A stretch of DNA of 64,000 nt, taken from assembly GCA_009777335.1 (NCBI GenBank), contig WRMC01000004.1, positions 1-64,000 on the forward strand, given 5' to 3'. Shown here piece after piece: positions 59,226 to 64,000 of this stretch. Origin of the DNA: Treponema sp. (GTDB taxonomy: Bacteria; Spirochaetota; Spirochaetia; Treponematales; Breznakiellaceae). Each line of letters begins with the position of its first letter. Position 1 is the stretch's first letter. The position numbers and the translations under genes are program-made. The notes beneath the pieces were generated by a model. The model made no database searches. It saw nothing but the letters and a program-made list of their open reading frames with translations, and was not told the origin of the DNA.

Positions 59226-59855
59226 ATGTATACAGCGGCCCTCTACCTGCCCCTCCTTTTTTCTGCCGGGGCCCTTTTAATCGTATGTATCTCCCTTCTG
59301 TATATTAAGTCTTACCTAAAAAAGAGGACCAGCCAGGAACGGATACTCTCAGAGTTAAAAGAAGACATTGACCAGATCATAAAAACCATAGACAGCACCA
59401 CCGAAAGGGATATTACCCTTATAGAAGAACGTAGTCTGGCTTTACGGAAGCTGCTGGAAGAAACCGACCGGCGTATAAACCTTTATATCCGGGAGATGGA
59501 AACCAGAAAAGAAGCCGAGGCAGCCTATGAGGATCTTAAAAACAGGCAGATAGAGAAGGAAAAGAGCCCCAATCCCCTGCAGAGCTACTATGAATTGGGC
59601 CAAAAACGCCGGCCCCAGATAAAAGAGGAAGAGGGCCCGGAAGAAAGCCCCTATCCCATCCCCGATTTTACCCTTCTTTCGGCCGCTGAGGCCCCCTCTG
59701 CCTCTGAGCCCCCCCCAAGCCCCCCAGTGGGGGAGCAAATCCGGGAACTCCTGCGCGGAGGCTTTAGTCCGGGCCTCATAGCCTCCCGTCTGGGCATCAG
59801 CATCGCCGAGGTGGAGCTTTCCGCAGCCCTCCTGGAGCGCCGGGAGGCCCGCTAG
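59226..59855 (+). CDS. Membrane-anchored coiled-coil protein with C-terminal HTH-like segment (SwrB/DUF6115-like layout)
   Basis: The protein has 209 residues. An N-terminal TM helix (about 4-28; LYLPLLFSAGALLIVCISLLYI), a long charged coiled coil (about 30-120), a Pro/Glu-rich linker (125-170) and a C-terminal helix-turn-helix-like stretch GEQIRELLRGGFSPGLIASRLGISIAEVELSAALLERRE (about 169-207) are visible. The same layout, and the same position after the sigma28 gene, are seen in Bacillus SwrB, which activates the flagellar export apparatus. No sequence homology is claimed. It is the last gene of the operon. Confidence 0.8.
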   Translation: MYTAALYLPLLFSAGALLIVCISLLYIKSYLKKRTSQERILSELKEDIDQIIKTIDSTTERDITLIEERSLALRKLLEETDRRINLYIREMETRKEAEAAYEDLKNRQIEKEKSPNPLQSYYELGQKRRPQIKEEEGPEESPYPIPDFTLLSAAEAPSASEPPPSPPVGEQIRELLRGGFSPGLIASRLGISIAEVELSAALLERREAR

Positions 59856-59938
59856 GTCCTTTCCTACTTGAAACTTTTTGGTTTTTGTAGTAGTCTTAAC
59901 CCAGCGTTAGATTATCGAGCTTATAACGTTATTATCAC

Positions 59939-60011
59939 GCCACCTTAGCTCAGTTGGTAGAGCAGCAGACTGAAAATCTGCGTGTCTGGAGTTCAATTCT
60001 CCGAGGTGGCA
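59939..60011 (+). tRNA. tRNA-Phe (anticodon GAA)
   Basis: A complete cloverleaf. The acceptor arms are GCCACCT and AGGTGGC with discriminator A at 60011. The D arm contains AGCTCAGTTGGTAGAG. The anticodon stem GCAGA/TCTGC encloses CTGAAAA, giving GAA. The T arm is TGGAG-TTCAATT-CTCCG. No CCA is encoded. It lies 83 bases after the end of the flagellar operon. Its promoter cannot be placed with confidence. Confidence 0.97.
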
Positions 60012-60053
60012 AGTTCAATAACATGTTTTATAAGTCGATGCATGGGTGCATTG

Positions 60054-61286
60054 ATGGAAAATCAGATTCAGCTTGGCTTTGTAAAATATGTAAAAGATGC
60101 ATATATCGTAGTCGAAGGCAAGCAGGATGCTGATTGCTTCTATATCATCCAGCAGGGCATCGTAAGCATCAGCAAAATTATCGAATTCGAGACCGAAGGG
60201 GAGGAGATCCTGGGGCCCGGGGACTTCTTCGGGGTTATCTCTACCATGTCGGGCCACAACCACATAGAGACCGCCCGGGCCTTAAGCGATGTGGTGCTTA
60301 TAAAGGTCCTCCGGAACCAGTATGCGGGGCTTATTCAGAAGACAGCTCCGGTGGCAATCAAGATCATTAAGCAGTTTTCCCAGCGCCTTAGGTTTTTAAA
60401 CCAGACCCTGGCCAACTTAACGACCCATGGTATGGCAGAAGAGAGCCCTTCCCATCTTTTTCATGTGGGGGAGTACTACTATAGCCAGCGTCAGGGTGAT
60501 CTGGCCGTCCATGCCTATGTCCGTTATATACGCTATTGCCCCGAGGGGGATCATATTGCCAAGGCCAAGGAACGTCTGGCCAGTCTGGCCAGCAGGGCAG
60601 CGAAGCTAAAAATGACCTTTGACCCCTCAGAGACCAGCCGCAGCTACCGGAAGGACACCATGATCTTTGCCGAGAGCGAACCGGGCTTTGAGCTTTTTAT
60701 CATCCAAAAGGGTTCGGTAAAAATAACCAAGATCGTGGACAATAAAGAGGTCCTTTTGGCGGTCCTCAACCCCGGTGACATCTTCGGAGAGATGGCCTTG
60801 CTGGAGGGCAAGGGCCGGGCTGCTTCGGCGGTGGCTTACGAAGACTGCTCCCTCATGGTGGTGAACAAGGCCAACTTTGAATTAATGATCACCAACCAGC
60901 CCCAGCTCATCGAAAGGGTTACCACCCTTTTGGCCGAACGGATCTGGCTCATCTATAAACAGCTGGCCAATACCAATATTTTAAGTCCCCTGGGCCGCAT
61001 GTACGATGCCCTAAGGATCCAACTGGAAAAAAACCGTTTATCCCTCTACGATGATGTTCCCTATACCTTTAGCTTTGGCCCCGACGAGCTTTACAACATG
61101 GCGGGGGTGCCAAAAAACCAGAGGACCTCCCTCCTGGCCGGCATGGTCAGTGCCAGCAGAATCCAGGTAATAAATGACAGGATACATACCAACTCGGTCT
61201 TGGAAATAGGCAAGCTCGCCGAATACTACCTAAAAATGGATGCCCGGGAAAAAACAAAGAAAAGCCGTACCGCCCTTCCTCAATAA
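60054..61286 (+). CDS. Protein with two cyclic nucleotide-binding domains (Crp/Fnr-like)
   Basis: The protein has about 410 residues from the ATG at 60054; an ATG four codons upstream is also possible, and the frame further upstream runs into the tRNA. Two CNB domains are at about 10-120 (DADCFYIIQQGIVSISKIIEFETEGEEILGPGDFFGVISTMSGHNHIETARAL) and about 200-310 (GFELFIIQKGSVKITKIVDNKEVLLAVLNPGDIFGEMALLEGKGRAASAVAYEDCSLMVV). The second has the usual GE-x-ALL-x(5)-RAASA phosphate-binding pattern; the first lacks that Arg. A C-terminal helical region (MYDALRIQLEKN...AGVPKNQRTSLLAGMVSASRIQVINDRI) resembles a Crp winged helix. It may be a regulator or an effector; treponemes often use cyclic-nucleotide sensing. 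Confidence 0.87.
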   Translation: MENQIQLGFVKYVKDAYIVVEGKQDADCFYIIQQGIVSISKIIEFETEGEEILGPGDFFGVISTMSGHNHIETARALSDVVLIKVLRNQYAGLIQKTAPVAIKIIKQFSQRLRFLNQTLANLTTHGMAEESPSHLFHVGEYYYSQRQGDLAVHAYVRYIRYCPEGDHIAKAKERLASLASRAAKLKMTFDPSETSRSYRKDTMIFAESEPGFELFIIQKGSVKITKIVDNKEVLLAVLNPGDIFGEMALLEGKGRAASAVAYEDCSLMVVNKANFELMITNQPQLIERVTTLLAERIWLIYKQLANTNILSPLGRMYDALRIQLEKNRLSLYDDVPYTFSFGPDELYNMAGVPKNQRTSLLAGMVSASRIQVINDRIHTNSVLEIGKLAEYYLKMDAREKTKKSRTALPQ

Positions 61287-61301
61287 AAGAGCGGCAGGGC
61301 C

Positions 61302-61916
61302 CTACTGCAGATCTGGGACGATAAGGCCCCGTCCTACCGCATAGATGGCAAACTTTGCGATACTGTCAAAACCAGTCTTATCCAAAATCGAAGTAATAAT
61401 TGGTTTAATCATGGATTCAGAAACCTTTAACTCTTTTATAATTTCACTCCGGGACTTACCCTGGCAGACCAGGCGAATGACCTCAATTTCTTTTTCATTA
61501 AACTGGGAGGCAAAGGGGCTTGCTTCTTCGGGGCCGGGGTAAATTCCCAATCCCTTCATGGTACTTCGGATAACATAAAAAAGATGTTCGTTGCTGGAAT
61601 TTTTGTTAATGTAACTGTGAACCCCCGCCTTCCGGGCCTCGTCCAGAAAGGTAATTTCCGGCATGGCTGTCATGATCACTATCTTTATATGGGGGATCTC
61701 TTTACGGATCTGGCAGGCCCAGGTAATGCCGGATACATCGTTTTTGGTTACCACATCCATCAAGACCAGATCGGGGGAGAGTTCATGACAGAGTTTATGG
61801 GCCAGGGAGGCATCGTCTGTTGAGCCAATCGCTTCCATGTCCGGCTGTCCGTTGATAAGATGCTCCAGGGCTTCTTTAAACATGATTTGATCTTCTACAA
61901 TCAGAATTTTTATCAT
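61302..61916 (-). CDS. LuxR/NarL-type response regulator
   Basis: The protein has 204 residues. The receiver domain (1-120) has the acidic pair Glu8-Asp9 (VEDQ), the phospho-Asp in DLVLMDVVT (Asp54) and the conserved Thr/Lys region (MTAMPEI; YINKNSSNE). The C-terminal LuxR HTH (about 140-200) reads FNEKEIEVIRLVCQGKSRSEIIKELKVSESMIKPIITSILDKTGF. The recognition helix has IKPIITSIL where NarL-type has VKNHISNIL. It lies directly after the hybrid kinase gene and overlaps its Shine-Dalgarno region, so they are probably a cognate pair. It converges with the CNB gene across a 15-base gap. Confidence 0.94.
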   Translation of the reverse strand: MIKILIVEDQIMFKEALEHLINGQPDMEAIGSTDDASLAHKLCHELSPDLVLMDVVTKNDVSGITWACQIRKEIPHIKIVIMTAMPEITFLDEARKAGVHSYINKNSSNEHLFYVIRSTMKGLGIYPGPEEASPFASQFNEKEIEVIRLVCQGKSRSEIIKELKVSESMIKPIITSILDKTGFDSIAKFAIYAVGRGLIVPDLQ

Positions 61917-61917
61917 C

Positions 61918-64000
61918 CTATCCTCTCTTTTCTAAACGCTCCCACAGGCTAATGGCCCCCAGGGCCTTTTCGGTTTCGCCCTCCAGGAGTAAATCGTAGA
62001 GCAGAAAAAATAGTTCCCGCCACAGAGGACCAAGTTGTATGGTCCCCAATTTTCCCATGATCTCTTCGGTGCTTTGAATGTCTTCTGCCAGCATAGCATG
62101 TTTTAAGTTATTTAACAATTCCAGTTCTTCTCTGCATTCATCTGTCCCATCGCTGCCCGGCTCTTTCGGGGCCTCTGATTTATCCCGGCGGGAAATCCGC
62201 TGTTCCATGGACCCATAGAACGAAGGGAAAAGTAAAGCTATTTTTTGTATATCCCCCATGGAAATAGCTTCCCGAAGGATCTGGGCATCTTCTTGTTCCT
62301 GGGTATTAAGTCCAAAGGAAATAAAGGAATCAATTATCGACATCAAGTTTTGCAAATTATTCGGGTCAAAGCTAGCGCCAGGAACAGTATCCCCTGGGCC
62401 TTCCTGTATATTCCGGAAGGATGAACGGTAATGATTAAGGGAATCCAATAGCTGGGCTTCCATGGCATGGGCCATATGTAATTGCAAGCCCGGTTTTTTC
62501 ATAACATTGCCCTGGGTCTGGGATCTTATTTTATGTTCCGGCAGCAGGGCTTCTATAGTTTCCCCCAGCATAAGGGGATCTATGGGTTTGGTGATATAAG
62601 CTTGAAAACCCTGTTCCTCAAAGTATTCCTTCATACCCCTTTGGGCGTTGGCTGTCAGGGCCACGATCGGTATAGGCGATTCGGAGGAGCTCCCCTCCCA
62701 GGCTCTGATTAATTTTGCGGTCTCCACTCCATCCATCCCGGGCATCATATAGTCCATAAGGATCAGATCGTATTGCTTATCGCCGCTTCTTCTTTTTTGC
62801 TTGACTAGCTCTATGGCCTCAGGGCCCGAGGCGGCCGTATCAACCTGGATTCCATAGGGCTTTAAAAGGCCCCGTCCTACCAGAAGGTTGGTCTGACGAT
62901 CATCTACTAACAGGATCTTGCCTTCGGGGGCCGCAAAGGCTCTTGTCTCAGCGGGGCTTGTTTCCCTGATAAAGGTAAACTTTTTTAGGGCCTGCACTGT
63001 ATCGGGCCCCAGGGGAGAGGGATTATATATGCCCTGGATAAGCTCCACCGTAAAGACCGAACCCTTTCCGTATTCGCTTTCTACGTTTATGGTGCCCCCC
63101 ATCATCTCGGACAGGGTTTTGGCAATCACCAGGCCCAAACCGGTCCCTTCTATAGATTGATTCATCTGGTAATCCAGGCGGGAGTAACCGGTGAAGAGTT
63201 TACCCAGTTCCTCCTGGCGGATCCCTATGCCCGTATCCCTGATTGTAAACCCTAACTGGCCCCTTCCTGCTTCACCGGCCCTTGGCATGGATAAAGGGCG
63301 CCAAGAAACCGTAATGGTAATCCTTCCTTCTTTCGTATACTTAATGGCATTGGACAGGATGTTCCCTACAATTTGGCTCACCCTTAGCTCGTCCCCATAG
63401 AGCTTGCTGGGAAAATCATCCTCCAGCTCCAAGACAAGTTCAATTGGCTTGTTCCCAAGCTGTACCCTGTGTATGCTGATCGTGTCATTGATCAAAGAGG
63501 CGCTGTCATACTCATGGGGCTTAAGTTCCAGTCCCCCGGCTTCTATTTTGGAGATGTCCAGAATGTCATTGATGATCCCCAAAAGATAGGTACCCGAGCG
63601 GTGGATCTGGGTAATATTGTGGGTGCTGGTTTCGCTATGGGGTCCCATGAGTTCTATTTCTGAAAGTCCTATGACCGCATTCATGGAGCTACGGATCTCA
63701 TGGCTCATGGCCGCCAGAAAACTGCTCTTGGCTGCATTGGCTGAAGCGGCGGAGAGGGCTTCCCGGCGGAACGAGAGAAAGGATACCAGGGAGCTGATAA
63801 AAATGACCATCACCGAGATAATCTGCACCGCCGCCAGGTTGTTCACCATCCGCATGGCCCTAAGGATGGATTGGTCCAGGAGATCGACCCCCGCAATGGC
63901 GGCCACCTCCCCCTGGGGCCCGTACATGGGGGCATAGGAGGTGGTAAGGCCGCTCCAGCCCAGGGTGTAGTTTCCCAGCCCCAAAAAGACGGTTTGCCCC
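61918..64000 (-). CDS. Hybrid histidine kinase, N-terminus beyond the window
   Basis: At least 690 residues are visible; the frame is open to the window edge. The visible part starts with the end of a dCache-like sensor (YTLGWSGLTTSYAPMYGPQGEVAAIAGVDL), then a TM helix (LAAVQIISVMVIFISSLVSFLSF). HisKA follows (FLAAMSHEIRSSMNAVIGLSEIE), then HATPase with IVGNILSNAIKYT, DTGIGIRQEELG and GTGLGLVIAKTLSEMMGG. One receiver domain carries KILLVDDRQTNLLV and LILMDYMMPGMDG. A C-terminal helical extension of about 190 residues has no recognisable His-phosphotransfer motif. Its TAG stop lies 2 bases before the response-regulator start. Confidence 0.93.
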   Translation of the reverse strand, partial: GQTVFLGLGNYTLGWSGLTTSYAPMYGPQGEVAAIAGVDLLDQSILRAMRMVNNLAAVQIISVMVIFISSLVSFLSFRREALSAASANAAKSSFLAAMSHEIRSSMNAVIGLSEIELMGPHSETSTHNITQIHRSGTYLLGIINDILDISKIEAGGLELKPHEYDSASLINDTISIHRVQLGNKPIELVLELEDDFPSKLYGDELRVSQIVGNILSNAIKYTKEGRITITVSWRPLSMPRAGEAGRGQLGFTIRDTGIGIRQEELGKLFTGYSRLDYQMNQSIEGTGLGLVIAKTLSEMMGGTINVESEYGKGSVFTVELIQGIYNPSPLGPDTVQALKKFTFIRETSPAETRAFAAPEGKILLVDDRQTNLLVGRGLLKPYGIQVDTAASGPEAIELVKQKRRSGDKQYDLILMDYMMPGMDGVETAKLIRAWEGSSSESPIPIVALTANAQRGMKEYFEEQGFQAYITKPIDPLMLGETIEALLPEHKIRSQTQGNVMKKPGLQLHMAHAMEAQLLDSLNHYRSSFRNIQEGPGDTVPGASFDPNNLQNLMSIIDSFISFGLNTQEQEDAQILREAISMGDIQKIALLFPSFYGSMEQRISRRDKSEAPKEPGSDGTDECREELELLNNLKHAMLAEDIQSTEEIMGKLGTIQLGPLWRELFFLLYDLLLEGETEKALGAISLWERLEKRG

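Noticed and set aside
59907-59935. TTAGAT-N17-TATTAT as the tRNA-Phe promoter
   Set aside because: The -10 would end only 3 bases before the mature tRNA, leaving transcription starting inside it.
59982-60053. Upstream extension of the cyclic-nucleotide-binding protein
   Set aside because: The extra codons fall within the tRNA-Phe gene; ATG 60054 or 60042 is the realistic start.

Overview
The window comes from a G+C-rich, treponeme-like spirochaete. The strongest evidence is an almost complete spirochaete flagellar/motility operon from about 39.9 to 59.9 kb: flbB-fliK-flgD-flgE-flbD-fliL-fliM-fliY-fliO-fliP-fliQ-fliR-flhB-flhA-flhF-flhG-(membrane protein)-fliA-(Jag_N/FapA protein)-two small genes. 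FlbB and the FliY form of FliN are spirochaete hallmarks. Genes are tightly packed, with many ATGA overlaps and convergent pairs whose stop codons interlock. Pro/Gly codons are mostly CCC/GGG, so long open frames on the wrong strand are common and were ignored.

Region 1 (1-8.7 kb). A leftward Opp/Dpp-type transporter operon (lipoprotein SBP, OppB, OppC, OppD cut short or frameshifted near the window edge) faces away from a rightward GH4 phospho-glycosidase plus BadF-type sugar kinase pair. The OppC-type permease has a seven-repeat, 40-residue-period RCC1-like beta-propeller inserted in its first extracytoplasmic loop. A Nudix hydrolase follows.

Region 2 (8.7-14.8 kb). A mutagenic-repair cassette: an XRE regulator, an ImuB-like Y-family protein that has lost its catalytic acids but keeps a clamp-binding motif, and a DnaE2-type polymerase. 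A DUF72 gene 2 kb away carries the same inverted repeat between -35 and -10 as imuB. Both transcripts look leaderless, so the two genes form a small candidate regulon.

Region 3 (14.9-27.3 kb). A heterodimeric ABC exporter with one degenerate ATP site, then a second leftward oligopeptide transporter operon. This one has a 1227-residue hybrid histidine kinase between the SBP gene and the permease genes, suggesting that binding protein and kinase may sense the transported ligand. Both transporter operons have a stem-loop just after the SBP gene.

Region 4 (27.4-39.9 kb). UvrD/PcrA helicase and RdgB; an A+T-rich two-gene island (Rob-like AraC regulator plus a nucleotidyltransferase) that looks acquired; a YeiH-type permease; a GAF/HD-GYP phosphodiesterase; a VOC protein; and sugar-acid/polyol genes (a long-chain polyol dehydrogenase facing a Gfo/Idh oxidoreductase, TIM-barrel isomerase and metallophosphoesterase).

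Region 5 (39.9-59.9 kb). The flagellar operon, starting from a near-consensus sigma70-type promoter, with a second such promoter before fliM and a possible sigma28-type site before fliY. motA and motB, which normally lie between flbD and fliL in spirochaetes, are absent.

Region 6 (59.9-64 kb). tRNA-Phe(GAA), a protein with two cyclic-nucleotide-binding domains, and a leftward hybrid kinase (truncated at the window end) with its LuxR-type response regulator. No CRISPR array, insertion sequence, prophage or rRNA was seen. No gene-free stretch exceeds 300 bases; the longest is about 220 bases at 30225-30446.
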